In this document: positions 41,450 to 50,347 of the stretch, piece after piece
Position numbering within the stretch: position 1 is the first letter of the stretch
How the letters are laid out: the number at the start of each line of letters is the position of its first letter
NCBI GenBank assembly: GCA_964575025.1
Contig: CAZNPV010000006.1
Coordinates: 43,364-107,363 of the forward strand
Direction of reading: 5' to 3'
Source of the DNA: JABMQB01 sp964575025
GTDB taxonomy: Bacteria; Bacteroidota; Bacteroidia; Bacteroidales; Prolixibacteraceae
DNA: 64,000 bases
Program-made: the position numbers and the translations under genes
The notes under the pieces: generated by a model
What the model was told of the DNA's origin: nothing
Seen by the model: the letters and a program-made list of their open reading frames with translations, nothing else
Databases searched by the model: none

Positions 41450-42220
41450 TCAGAATCTCAGGTGTTTAACCGATTGACCGTTATTTTTAATTTCCAGCAG
41501 CGATTCGATTCCCACATCCAGGTGCCGGTCCATGAACCTGGAGGTAACCATTTTATCGCTTTTTTCAGTTTTTACGCCGGTTGAGATCATAGGCTGGTCA
41601 GAAACCAGCAGGAGGGCACCGCTGGGTATTTGATTGTAAAAACCTACAACGAACAGGGTGGCTGTTTCCATGTCGATGGCCATAGCCCGGGTTTTGGACA
41701 GGTATTTTTTAAAACGTTCGTCGTATTCCCATACCCGCTTGTTGGTTGTAAAGACTACGCCGGTCCAATAATCCAGGTTTTTGTTTCGGATGGTGTGGGA
41801 AACAGCTCTCTGTAAATTAAATGCAGGCAGAGCCGGAATCTCCGGAGGAAGGTAATCATCCGAAGTCCCCTCGTTCCGGATGGCCGCAATAGGCAGAAGC
41901 AGGTCTCCTACTTTATTCTTGCTCTTTAATCCCCCACATTTGCCCAGAAAAAGAACAGCTTCGGGAGTTATGGCACTTAACAGATCCATTGCAGTGGCTG
42001 CATTGGGACTGCCCATGCCGAAATTGATTATGGTTATGCCCTCGGCCGTTGCATTGGGCATATTCTTGTCCCCCCCCTTAACCGGAACCTTAAAACGGGA
42101 TGCAAACCGGTCAACATAATTCTGGAAATTTGTCAACAGAATATATTTACTGAAGGCATCCAGTGTTATCCCCGTATATCGCGGAAGCCAGTTGTCAACA
42201 ATCTCTTTTTTTGTTTTCAC
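41450..42220 (-). CDS. amn: AMP nucleosidase
   Basis: A 256-residue short-form AMP nucleosidase of the nucleoside phosphorylase superfamily, splitting AMP to adenine and ribose 5-phosphate. It has ITIINFGMGSPNAATAMDLL, LFLGKCGGLKSKNKVGDLLLP and MAIDMETATLFVVGFY, in which the Glu-Thr region binds ribose. It lacks the N-terminal domain of the E. coli enzyme, which is normal for Bacteroidota. It is divergent from the HsdR-N gene. Confidence 0.9.
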   Translation of the reverse strand: MKTKKEIVDNWLPRYTGITLDAFSKYILLTNFQNYVDRFASRFKVPVKGGDKNMPNATAEGITIINFGMGSPNAATAMDLLSAITPEAVLFLGKCGGLKSKNKVGDLLLPIAAIRNEGTSDDYLPPEIPALPAFNLQRAVSHTIRNKNLDYWTGVVFTTNKRVWEYDERFKKYLSKTRAMAIDMETATLFVVGFYNQIPSGALLLVSDQPMISTGVKTEKSDKMVTSRFMDRHLDVGIESLLEIKNNGQSVKHLRF

Positions 42221-42355
42221 AGCTCTATTTTTTGCTTGAAAGTAGTAATTTCCCGAAAATTTTTAAGAATACAAAAATACGTTTTACCCTGCAAAATTTA
42301 TAAATTATGCAAGGTAATATTCTTCGGAAAAGTTACGCGTAATGGAAAGATTGTT

Positions 42356-42820
42356 ATGGAGCATGCGAAAGATCTGAAAAAACTGAACCTTCCGGAATGT
42401 ATCTTCAGACTGAAAAAGGAGGATGGCCGGTTTTTTATTTTTGATACCATACGAAAAAAGTATGTGGTTCTGAATGCAGAAGAATGGGTACGACAGCATT
42501 TTATCTGTTTTCTGATCCGGGAGAAAAAGTACCCGGAAGCACGGATGGCTGTGGAAAAAAAAGTAATCATCAACAGCCGCCCCCAACGTTTCGATCTCCT
42601 GGTTTATGACCGGCGCGGGATACCGCATACCATGGCCGAATTTAAAGCCCCGGAAGTGAAGATCACGCAGCAGGCTTTCGATCAGATTGTCAGGTACAAC
42701 AGAGTTCTTAAAGTGAAATATATCATTGTATCAAACGGAATGCAACACTTTGCCTGCCGGATGGATTATGAAAAAAACGATTATACCTTTTTAACAGAGG
42801 TTCCTGTTTTTAGCGACTGA
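42356..42820 (+). CDS. Stand-alone HsdR N-terminal-like nuclease domain protein
   Basis: A 154-residue protein with the fold of the N-terminal endonuclease domain of type I restriction subunits. It has YVVLNAEEWVRQHFICFLI, the nuclease core RFDLLVYDRRGIPHTMAEFKAPE (Asp, then Glu-x-Lys) and YIIVSNGMQHFACRMDYE. There are no hsdM, hsdS or helicase domains nearby, so it is not a restriction system. This small form is a common Bacteroidota gene near holA or amn, with an unknown repair or nucleic acid role. The ATG at 42356 was preferred over a TTG 120 bases upstream because it gives the family N-terminus. Confidence 0.8.
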   Translation: MEHAKDLKKLNLPECIFRLKKEDGRFFIFDTIRKKYVVLNAEEWVRQHFICFLIREKKYPEARMAVEKKVIINSRPQRFDLLVYDRRGIPHTMAEFKAPEVKITQQAFDQIVRYNRVLKVKYIIVSNGMQHFACRMDYEKNDYTFLTEVPVFSD

Positions 42821-42870
42821 TCCCGGATTTTTCAAAAAAAAAAATTCCGGGTATAATCCTGTTCTTCCGT

Positions 42871-42878
42871 TATCTTTG
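42871..42878 (+). promoter_or_regulatory. Candidate -7 element (TATCTTTG) for murB
   Basis: TATCTTTG fits TAnnTTTG and lies 18 bases before the murB start. No clear -33 box is seen. Confidence 0.4.
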
Positions 42879-42896
42879 TATTTTTAAAGACTGCGT

Positions 42897-43913
42897 ATGA
42901 TCCGTTTTCTGGAAAATTATTCACTCAGAAGGTATAATACATTCGGTATGAATGTATCAACCGACTATTTTTTTGAATTTACGGAGCCAGCGGATCCGGA
43001 TTATTTTTTCCGTAAAAGAAAAATGTGGAAGGATAAAAACCGTTTTGTTTTGGGCGGGGGAAGCAATGTGCTTTTTACGGGAGATTTCCGGGGGCTGATT
43101 TTGTATCCGAATGTGCCGGGAATTCAATGTCTCAGGGAAGACCGGCAGTATGTCTGGATAGAAGCAGGGGCAGGTGAGGAGTGGGATGAATTGGTGAAAT
43201 ATTGTGTTTTCTCGGGATGGTCAGGATTGGAAAATCTTTCCGGGATTCCCGGGAAAGTGGGGGCTGCACCTGTCCAGAATATCGGAGCGTACGGGTGCGA
43301 AGCAGGCAGTATGATTGAGCGTGTACACGGGTACGACCTCCAAAAGATGGAACCGGTTGAAATTCCCGGCCCCCAATGTCAGTTTGGCTACCGGACCAGC
43401 GTGTTCAAAAAGGAATATGCCGGAAGGATGATGGTTACCTCAGTGGTTTTCAAATTGAACAAATATCCTGAATTCACATTGGACTATGGGAGCCTGAAAA
43501 GTGAAGTGCAGAAGCTGGGAAACCCAACGCTGCGTCATGTCAGGCAGGCTGTCTGTACAATCCGTTCGGAGAAACTGCCCGATTACACAAAAAACGGAAA
43601 TGCCGGTAGTTTCTTTAAAAATCCTACGGTGGAAATGGAAAAGGCGGAAATATTAAAAAAACAGTTCCCGGACATGCCGGTATACACCGATAGAAATGGG
43701 AGGAGAAAACTGGCTGCCGGATGGCTTATCGAACAGTGCGGATGGAAAGGGTTCAGGGAGGGAGACGCCGGAGTACATGATAAACAGGCTCTTGTACTGG
43801 TAAATCATCAAAATGCCACCGGGAATGATATCGTTGCACTGGCTGAAAAAATTAAAAATTCAGTTGCTGAACGGTTTGGGGTGGAGCTGGAACCGGAAGT
43901 GACTATATTATAG
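42897..43913 (+). CDS. murB: UDP-N-acetylmuramate dehydrogenase
   Basis: A 338-residue FAD enzyme that reduces UDP-GlcNAc-enolpyruvate to UDP-MurNAc in peptidoglycan synthesis. It has FVLGGGSNVLFTGDFRGLIL and NLSGIPGKVGAAPVQNIGAYG (FAD-binding motifs) and the proton-donor Ser in GNAGSFFKNP. The C-terminal end ERFGVELEPEVTIL is also typical. It is of the type I class with the YxxxF region. A short 56-base gap separates it from the convergent hydrolase gene. Confidence 0.95.
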   Translation: MIRFLENYSLRRYNTFGMNVSTDYFFEFTEPADPDYFFRKRKMWKDKNRFVLGGGSNVLFTGDFRGLILYPNVPGIQCLREDRQYVWIEAGAGEEWDELVKYCVFSGWSGLENLSGIPGKVGAAPVQNIGAYGCEAGSMIERVHGYDLQKMEPVEIPGPQCQFGYRTSVFKKEYAGRMMVTSVVFKLNKYPEFTLDYGSLKSEVQKLGNPTLRHVRQAVCTIRSEKLPDYTKNGNAGSFFKNPTVEMEKAEILKKQFPDMPVYTDRNGRRKLAAGWLIEQCGWKGFREGDAGVHDKQALVLVNHQNATGNDIVALAEKIKNSVAERFGVELEPEVTIL

Positions 43914-43968
43914 AGCATTGCAAAATAGTTGTTCTGTGTTTTCCCGGGGCTGAAAGGAAAGCTGTCCC

Positions 43969-45252
43969 TCACATTCCGTTTTTTATTTCAAGGAACCAGT
44001 TAATGCTGGCGATGCCACAGGGGATAACTCCTTCCGGATGGTCAAAACCCGGAAAAAAAATCTTTTGAACCATGCTTTCGTCTGCGCCGGCAGCGTGTAG
44101 ATCAGCAACCATTTTGTCAGAAACCTGTGGAGGGACAAATTCATCTTCCTCACCATGCAGAAGCATGAGGGGAGTTTCGATATTCCAGGCTTCAACACTG
44201 TTTAGTAACAGGGTTTGCCTGACTGAGGAAAAATTTGGATCGGTACGGTACCCTTCCTGATAGGCTTCGGTAAAGAGATCGGAAACCGATGAAGTCAGCT
44301 GGCTGTTAATTTCATCTCCATCCTTATTCCCATCATATAAAGAGGGAATTCTGGAAGCGTATGGTTCTTTTAAAATATCAGTGAGCGGATTGGTAATCTG
44401 TCCCAGGGAGGTAAAGGAGTGCAGGATATACCCCAGAAAGTAAGGCATCGGATACGTTTCCTGTTTCATAATAGAATCGGAAATAAATTCGAGGTCGTAC
44501 GGTCCTGCTGCACAGGCACTCGCCCTCAGATTGAATTCATTTGAAAATTCAGTCTCGAGCGTTTTCTGCAGGCATAATGTAGCCCATCCTCCCATGGAAT
44601 AGCCTGTAATGTAGAGATCATTGCTGAGAGCTATATCCAGATTGTGTGGCTCGGCCAGCTCTTTGGTTGCCTGAAGCATATCAATGATACATCGCAGGGT
44701 GGATTCTTTATCGAGGTAGGGATGGAAAAATTCCTCGCTGGAACCAAACCCTATATAATCCGGGATGACAATCACAAAACCTGTGGAAGATACAACTTCC
44801 AGGAACTGATACATTTTCCAGTCAGGGTTTACTGTTGGAGCATTGCTGTGCAACGTATTGGTCCCATTCTGAAAACTCAGCAACGGATATTCACCGCTTC
44901 CGGAAGGGATACAAACCAGTCCCGATGCGATGACCGGGTTACCCTGAAATTCCGTATAATAGGAAATTTTATAGACTTTTACACCGGAAGATACCTCATC
45001 GTTGATCGTTTGTGCTTCGGGGTACCACGTTTTCAGATAGGCAAAAATCGAGAGGGCTTCCGTCTGTGAAATGGTCTTGATCAGCTCCATGGAAGCCAGG
45101 TATTCATTGTCTTCAGCGTTAGGTTCTTTCTCAAAAGAATCTTCACAGGAAGAAAAAATCAGAACAGCCATTACCGTACCTGCAATATACCGCATCCATT
45201 TCCGTTTTTTGTATATTTCTTTTGCTTTCTGCATAGCCTGGTGAATTTTCAC
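43969..45252 (-). CDS. Secreted alpha/beta hydrolase lipoprotein, lipase/acyl-peptidase-like
   Basis: A 427-residue protein. The signal region ends FSSCEDSF with a lipobox-type Cys; the real start may be the internal Met20 (MRYIAGTVMAVLIFSSC). The alpha/beta hydrolase fold follows: IPDYIGFGSSEEFFHPYLDK, the nucleophile elbow GYSMGGW, LMLLHGEEDEFVPPQVSDKM (acid) and a final His region FFPGFDHPEG. It is close to the secretory lipase (LIP) and S9-like group. It is probably tethered on the outside or in the periplasm. The substrate is unknown. Confidence 0.82.
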   Translation of the reverse strand: MKIHQAMQKAKEIYKKRKWMRYIAGTVMAVLIFSSCEDSFEKEPNAEDNEYLASMELIKTISQTEALSIFAYLKTWYPEAQTINDEVSSGVKVYKISYYTEFQGNPVIASGLVCIPSGSGEYPLLSFQNGTNTLHSNAPTVNPDWKMYQFLEVVSSTGFVIVIPDYIGFGSSEEFFHPYLDKESTLRCIIDMLQATKELAEPHNLDIALSNDLYITGYSMGGWATLCLQKTLETEFSNEFNLRASACAAGPYDLEFISDSIMKQETYPMPYFLGYILHSFTSLGQITNPLTDILKEPYASRIPSLYDGNKDGDEINSQLTSSVSDLFTEAYQEGYRTDPNFSSVRQTLLLNSVEAWNIETPLMLLHGEEDEFVPPQVSDKMVADLHAAGADESMVQKIFFPGFDHPEGVIPCGIASINWFLEIKNGM

Positions 45253-45668
45253 TTGTATATAATTTATTCGACTATTTCTATAGGGATACCTTTGTCCCTG
45301 GTCCGTTTTTTCAAGCGTTTTGGATGTTACATGGTAACAAAGTTAATTAAATGGTTGTTTTATTTTTAATAGTTTCATCTTTATTTTAGTCTGAGTTGAG
45401 CAAAAATCAAACGTTCTGATTAAGGAACCTGTAATTACCGGATGTCAGGAGGAATTATACTTTTGTGAAGCACCTCACGGAGTGTGAAAGATAATTGCAT
45501 TGAAAAATACTTTTGATTTTTCAAAAAATACGTATCTTCAACCAGGCTATGATTAACAATTATTTCTGATCCCGGAATTCAGAGAATTGCAAGCACAAGA
45601 AGTTAATTATTTTGTTGTTTCAGATTCATAAAAATAAGAAACATTAACCTGAATAACGTAAACCAATT
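45253..45668. other. 416-base intergenic region before the MFS gene
   Basis: No gene is seen. On the + strand it holds two TACTTTTG boxes (45458-45465 and 45508-45515) that match the -7 consensus and could drive the MFS transporter gene. Neither has a clear TTTG at the normal -33 distance. No hairpin with a T run is evident. The minus strand carries the promoter of the hydrolase gene, which I could not place. Confidence 0.4.
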
Positions 45669-46988
45669 ATGAAAAATGTAAATCAAAAACGGCTTTTTAT
45701 TGCCAGTTGCCTGGCCTTGCTGGTTACAGCAATAACCTTTGCCATCAGGGCAAAGATCGAAGGGGTTTTCTCAACAGATTACGGATTAACCAAAGAGCAG
45801 GTAGGCTATGCTTTTGGCCCTGCATTCTGGGGCTTCACAATAGCCATGTTCGCGGGAGGATTTATCATTGATATTGTAAAAACCAAAACGGTGATTTGGA
45901 TGGCCTTTGGAATGCATCTGGTAGGTATTGTCCTGTTATTAATGGCAAAAGATATGATTTCACTATTTGTTTCCAATGTTTTTATCGGACTGGGAAATGG
46001 TAGTGTTGAAGCAGCATGTAATCCGCTTGTTGCAACTTTGTTCCCGGAGAAAAAAACCAAAATGCTGAACAGGTTCCATGTATGGTTTCCGGGAGGAATA
46101 GTAATTGGAGGTGTTTTAGCCTGGTTCGTTATGGATACCCTTGATCTGCGATGGGAAATACTGGTAAGCCTGTTGTTTATTCCACTGGCAATTTATGGAT
46201 TCCTTTTCTTAAGACAGCCAATTCCGGAAACAGAACGTGTTACAAGTGGTGTATCATACAAGGAAATGTTGCGGAATATCGGTGCTCCGTTTACTATAAT
46301 CGGTACGGTCATTTTAATGATTCTGATTGCTTCTGTTCCTTCACTGTCCATCCGTTTTGATCGCGTTCTCCCTTTTATTGTTATAGGAGTAATTGTGATT
46401 CTTGTTATTGTGGAAGGCAGGGCTATTAATAAAATAAGCCTGCTTTTCCCCTTTGTGTTTTTTTGTATGCTGTTAACAGCTTCAACCGAATTGGGTACAA
46501 CCCAGTGGATTAATGCATTGCTGGAGAAAAACGGGATTAATCCGATGATTATTTTAGTGGTCGTTACAGGAATTATGGCTGTTGGCAGATATTTTGCAGG
46601 CGGATTGGTCCATCGTTTAAATTCTACGGGGGTATTACTGGGTTCTGCTGTAATATCGGCAATCGGTTTATTGTTGCTTAGTATCTCAACCGGTGCGGTT
46701 CTGACCTTATTGTCTGCAGCAGTTTTTGCTGTCGGGGTATGTTATTTCTGGCCCACTATGATCGGTGTTGCATCCGAATATATTCCCAAAAGCGGAGCCC
46801 TGGGAATGTCCATTCTCGGAGGGGCGGGTTTTGTGGCTACTTCTATGATATTACCAATTATGGGGAAATCAATTGAAACGGCTGGCCCTCAGATAACCCT
46901 CCGGAACATGGCGGTATTACCAATTGTATTAATTGCTGCTTTTATCATTCTGATCTTTATTATCAAAAAAAGAAAAAATAGCTTGTGA
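45669..46988 (+). CDS. Major facilitator superfamily transporter
   Basis: A 439-residue protein with twelve predicted membrane helices. Typical MFS features are the loop 2-3 region GFIIDIVKTKTVIWMAFG and helix 4 NVFIGLGNGSVEAACNPLVATLFP. The latter and HVWFPGGIVIGGVLAWFV resemble sugar-transporting fucose-permease-like members. The substrate is unknown. Because it stands directly before the citrate-lyase/aconitase operon on the same strand, a carboxylate or amino-acid-derived substrate is imaginable, but a terminator separates the two units. Confidence 0.8.
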   Translation: MKNVNQKRLFIASCLALLVTAITFAIRAKIEGVFSTDYGLTKEQVGYAFGPAFWGFTIAMFAGGFIIDIVKTKTVIWMAFGMHLVGIVLLLMAKDMISLFVSNVFIGLGNGSVEAACNPLVATLFPEKKTKMLNRFHVWFPGGIVIGGVLAWFVMDTLDLRWEILVSLLFIPLAIYGFLFLRQPIPETERVTSGVSYKEMLRNIGAPFTIIGTVILMILIASVPSLSIRFDRVLPFIVIGVIVILVIVEGRAINKISLLFPFVFFCMLLTASTELGTTQWINALLEKNGINPMIILVVVTGIMAVGRYFAGGLVHRLNSTGVLLGSAVISAIGLLLLSISTGAVLTLLSAAVFAVGVCYFWPTMIGVASEYIPKSGALGMSILGGAGFVATSMILPIMGKSIETAGPQITLRNMAVLPIVLIAAFIILIFIIKKRKNSL

Positions 46989-47038
46989 GGATCCGGACAG
47001 GAATCCCGGGGATTCATTTGCAAGCGTTTTTATTTTTT
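46981..47038 (+). terminator. Probable terminator of the MFS gene
   Basis: An outer GCTTG/CAAGC pair encloses a perfect GAATCC-CGG-GGATTC hairpin, followed by GTTTTTATTTTTT. It overlaps the MFS stop codon. Confidence 0.5.
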
Positions 47039-47336
47039 GCATAAGGAGAAAGGACTGTATGAACAATCCCCTGAAAATTGCTCAATAACACACTTTGGGT
47101 TTCAGTTAATTGTTTTGTTTTTGTTACATTAGTCACATGATACAATCGTATTTATGTCCTATTTTTTTCTACATCGGGATGCCCGAATGTTTAGATGATC
47201 CCTATCCGGAATAAAGAGGGCTGTAAACGTTCTCTTTTGCAGCTTCTGACCACGGGCAATTGCCTTAGCGAGTTTCGTTGATTCATTTTTTTTGATTTTT
47301 TTTGAAATTGCATCAATTTTTTTAAAAAAAAGTACG
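47039..47336. other. Region upstream of the citrate-lyase/aconitase operon
   Basis: About 300 bases with no gene. It is AT-rich, with several T runs and A runs near 47280-47330. No convincing TAnnTTTG or TTTG pair is found, although the operon start must be here. The A/T runs just before the start codon could be unwinding or slippage sequence. Confidence 0.35.
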
Positions 47337-48542
47337 ATGGTTATTTTTGCGGGGAATCGGGGTGAGACCGTTCGTTCGGACTGTTTTGTCCGGATATCAC
47401 CGGCTCCGGAACAAAGAATGACAATCAGGCTGAAGAGTAAAGTGGAAAGCCTGTATGGGAATTCGATCCGGGAGCTGTGTGAAAAGATCCTTCGTTTTTA
47501 CGAATTGGATAATGTGTTGGTTGAAATAGACGATTCCGGAGCATTGTCGTTTGTAATTGCTGCCCGTCTGGAAGCAGCTATAAGGCAGTACAGTCATTCC
47601 CCAAAGGAGTACCTTTTTCCTGTACGTGAACAGAACCGGATCAAAACAGGGAAAGAGCGAAGCCGACAGACAAGATTATACCTTCCGGGCAATGAACCGA
47701 AATTAATGATCAATGCAGGTATTTATGGCAGTGATGCGGTGATTCTCGACCTTGAGGATTCTGTATCTCCGGAAAAAAAAGAGGAAGCGCGGATATTGGT
47801 AAGAAATGCCCTTTGTCAGGTGGATTTTTACGGGGCGGAACGTATGGTCCGGATTAATCAGTTGCCTCTGGGACTGGAAGATCTGAAATGTGTGGTTCCT
47901 TTTCATGTAAATTTCATCGTTGTTCCGAAATGTGAGTATCCCCATCAGATTGAGGAAGTTGAATCGGTTATTGAAAATTTGCTGGGAACCAAAGAACATG
48001 GGATTCATCTGATGCCCATTATAGAATCAGCCCTTGGAGTGGAGCATGTTTTTCAGATTCTTTCCTGTTCACCGAATATTGCAGCTGTGGCCATCGGGCT
48101 TGAGGATTATACAGCGGATCTTGGTGTTCCACGGACTCTTCAGGGGGAAGAATCGGTGTATGCACGAACTCGTATTGTAAATGCAGCTGTTGCAGCGGGT
48201 TTACAACCTCTCGATTCGGTATTTCCTGATTTTAAGGATCCGGTAGCGCTCCGGGAACATGCAATTCGCTCCAAAGCGCTCGGTTTTAAAGGGATGGGGT
48301 GTATTCATCCTTCTCAGGTTCCGATTATTCACGAGGCATGGATCCCCGGAGATCCAGAAATTGAAAAAGCCAGAAAGATTGTATCTGCATTTTACAAGGC
48401 AAAAGAAGAGGGACGAAGCGTCGTTTCCGTTGGATCAAAAATGGTGGATCCACCGGTTGTGAAAAGGGCTTTGAAAATTATTAATGAAGCAGTGGCTGCT
48501 CATAAACTGGATGAAAACTGGAGGGATTTTTATGAACAATAA
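47337..48542 (+). CDS. Fused citrate lyase acyl carrier (CitD) and beta subunit (CitE)
   Basis: A 401-residue protein in two parts. Residues 1-85 match the gamma (acyl carrier) subunit of citrate lyase: Ser14 in RSDCFVRISP aligns with the prosthetic-group serine, then KVESLYGNSIRELCEKIL and VEIDDSGALSFVIAARLEAAI follow. After a linker, residues about 105-400 are a CitE aldolase: RLYLPGNEPKLM, VILDLEDSV, MPIIESALGV, GLEDYTADLG and GFKGMGCIHPSQV. The beta subunit splits a 3-hydroxy-3-carboxy acyl thioester into an acyl product and a 2-oxo acid. The genes are normally separate. The ATG at 47337 gives the CitD start. It overlaps citF by 11 bases. Confidence 0.8.
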   Translation: MVIFAGNRGETVRSDCFVRISPAPEQRMTIRLKSKVESLYGNSIRELCEKILRFYELDNVLVEIDDSGALSFVIAARLEAAIRQYSHSPKEYLFPVREQNRIKTGKERSRQTRLYLPGNEPKLMINAGIYGSDAVILDLEDSVSPEKKEEARILVRNALCQVDFYGAERMVRINQLPLGLEDLKCVVPFHVNFIVVPKCEYPHQIEEVESVIENLLGTKEHGIHLMPIIESALGVEHVFQILSCSPNIAAVAIGLEDYTADLGVPRTLQGEESVYARTRIVNAAVAAGLQPLDSVFPDFKDPVALREHAIRSKALGFKGMGCIHPSQVPIIHEAWIPGDPEIEKARKIVSAFYKAKEEGRSVVSVGSKMVDPPVVKRALKIINEAVAAHKLDENWRDFYEQ

Positions 48543-50109
48543 ATGGATTACAAATGCTGTGGGCAGGAAAATTCCCGGAAAGATCAACGGAGACGAGATT
48601 ATTCCCTTCAAGGGAGTGGGCAAACATCGGCCTGAGGGGTGTAAACATGCCCCACGGATTCCGGTAAGTTATGATTTTCCCCCGGATGGCAATAAAGTGA
48701 CCCGTTCCTTAAAAGAGGCGTTGTTGAAGGTAGGGATCAAAGATGGAATGACGGTGTCGACTCATCATCATTTACGCGATGGCGATTTTGTCGCCAACAT
48801 GGTTTTTGATATTGCCCATGAACTTGGAGTGAAAGATTTGTGCTGGTTCCCTTCGGCTTCATTCCCATGCAATGCCCCCCTGATTCCATACCTTGAAGAC
48901 GGAACCATCAACCGGATCGAAGGGAGCATGAACGGCCCGCTGGGGAAATTCACTTCCGAAGGAAAAATGAAGGGCACCGCCGTGCTCCGCTCACACGGCG
49001 GCAGGGTACAGGCGATCCAGGATGGCGAAGTGAAAATTGATATTGCAGTGATTGCCGCTCCTTCAGCTGATTCTTTCGGGAATGCCAATGCATTAGAGGG
49101 AAAATCAGTCTGCGGGGTACTGGGATACGCTGAAATGGACGCTCAATATGCCGATAAGGTCATTGTGGTGACGGATAACCTGGTTCCTTTTCCCTGCCTT
49201 CCGATTCAGATCAAAGGGAATTATGTCGATTCAGTGGTTGTGGCAGATCGAATCGGGGAACCTGAAAAGATTATCTCGGGGACGACCCAGATCACACGAA
49301 GCCCGGACCGCCTGAGAATCGCAGAATATGCAGCCCGTTTCTGTGAGGCAGCTGGAATTATTTACGACGGCTGTATCGTGCAATCGGGAGCCGGGAGTAT
49401 TTCACTGGCATTTGGAGTGTATTTGCACCAAATGATGAAAAAAAACAAATGGAAAGCCAGCGTGGGATTTGGAGGAAGCACCAAATATTCAGTAGCGATG
49501 CTTGAGGACGGAACCTTTGAGAACATCCTCGAAGGGCAGGTCTTCGACACCGAGGCCATCCGTTCTCTTAATGAGAACCGGAATCATCAGGAATTTTCTG
49601 TCTTTAATGCCTATAACTATCATTCCAAGGGGAACCTTACCACGATGATCGATGTGGTAATACTCGGAGCTACAGAGGTAGATGTACATTTCAACGGAAA
49701 TGTTGTTACGCATTCGGATGGAGTCCTGCTTCATGGCATCGGAGGATGGCAAAACTGTCTGTTTGCTAAAAATACCCTCCTTGCGGTTCCCTTGTTTCGT
49801 GACCGTATACCGATTATTGTGGACGAGGTAACAACCCTCTGCGGCCCGGGGGAAATGATCGATGTGGTAGTAACCGAACGTGGAATTGCCATAAACCCCG
49901 TAAGAAAAGACCTTCTGGAAAAAGTTAAGGATTCAGGGCTCCCCCTGAAAACAATGAATGAATTAAAAATGGAAGTGGAAGCAATCTGTGGAATACCTCA
50001 AAAACCGAAATTGTCAGGGAAAGTGATAGCTGCTGTGAAATGGGTGGATGGAACCGTTATCGATGTGATCAGACAAGTAAAACCCGGTACACAGCAGATA
50101 GACCGGTAA
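48532..50109 (+). CDS. citF: Citrate lyase alpha subunit (acyl-carrier transferase)
   Basis: A 525-residue CoA-transferase-fold protein of the CitF family. It has GVGKHRPEGCKHAPRIPV, TVSTHHHLRDGDFVANMV, GKMKGTAVLRSHGGR, VVTDNLVPFPCLPIQIKGNYVD and GEMIDVVVTERGIAINP. In citrate lyase it swaps the acetyl group on the carrier for citrate, releasing acetate. The substrate may be citrate or a homologue such as homocitrate or citramalate. The ATG at 48532 overlaps the end of the CitD-CitE gene by 11 bases, which implies translational coupling and a joint complex. No citC, citX or citG is found in the window. Confidence 0.88.
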   Translation: MNNKWITNAVGRKIPGKINGDEIIPFKGVGKHRPEGCKHAPRIPVSYDFPPDGNKVTRSLKEALLKVGIKDGMTVSTHHHLRDGDFVANMVFDIAHELGVKDLCWFPSASFPCNAPLIPYLEDGTINRIEGSMNGPLGKFTSEGKMKGTAVLRSHGGRVQAIQDGEVKIDIAVIAAPSADSFGNANALEGKSVCGVLGYAEMDAQYADKVIVVTDNLVPFPCLPIQIKGNYVDSVVVADRIGEPEKIISGTTQITRSPDRLRIAEYAARFCEAAGIIYDGCIVQSGAGSISLAFGVYLHQMMKKNKWKASVGFGGSTKYSVAMLEDGTFENILEGQVFDTEAIRSLNENRNHQEFSVFNAYNYHSKGNLTTMIDVVILGATEVDVHFNGNVVTHSDGVLLHGIGGWQNCLFAKNTLLAVPLFRDRIPIIVDEVTTLCGPGEMIDVVVTERGIAINPVRKDLLEKVKDSGLPLKTMNELKMEVEAICGIPQKPKLSGKVIAAVKWVDGTVIDVIRQVKPGTQQIDR

Positions 50110-50110
50110 G

Positions 50111-50262
50111 TCCCGCTTCGTTGCATTCAGCCAAAAATCGGAACAGGCAGGGATTTCTACCTGTCGGCAGACAGGAGTTCCACCAACGACATTTGCGAGT
50201 ATGTGAAGCAAATTCCGGGTGTCACTAACAATAAATCCCGCTGATTGCAATGAAGCGGGATT
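50111..50262. repeat. Inverted repeat and hairpins between citF and the dehydrogenase gene
   Basis: The 21 bases at 50111-50131 are nearly the reverse complement of 50241-50260 (about two mismatches). Inside are CCTGTC-GGCA-GACAGG (50160-50175) and a perfect hairpin AATCCCGCT/AGCGGGATT (50234-50262, 11-base loop). Together with the repeat pair listed next, the 230-base gap is almost wholly made of structure-forming sequence. Confidence 0.65.
50176..50231. repeat. Intergenic repeat, copy 1 (AGTTCCACCAACGAC ... CCGGGTGTCACTAACAA)
   Basis: About 56 bases. The conserved arms AGTTCCACCAACGAC and CCGGGTGTCAC flank a stem ATTTGC...GCAAAT with an 11-base loop. The second copy lies at 50263-50318. 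Confidence 0.75.
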
Positions 50263-50318
50263 AGTTCCACCAACGACATTTCATTCGCTACGCTCTGAAA
50301 TGCCGGGTGTCACAAACA
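50263..50318. repeat. Intergenic repeat, copy 2 (AGTTCCACCAACGAC ... CCGGGTGTCACAAACAA)
   Basis: It has the same arms as copy 1, but the stem is CATTTCA...TGAAATG with a 12-base loop. The stems differ in sequence, yet each is self-complementary. The copy ends 29 bases before the next start codon. Confidence 0.75.
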
Positions 50319-50347
50319 ACCAACAAAATACTATGAACTAATTGACT

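Noticed and set aside
42356..42820. Type I restriction-modification system
   Set aside because: Only an isolated HsdR N-terminal-like domain is present. There is no helicase part and no hsdM or hsdS within the window.
50176..50318. Possible CRISPR array
   Set aside because: Only two units with differing internal stems, no regular spacers and no cas genes. The structure fits an extragenic palindromic repeat better.
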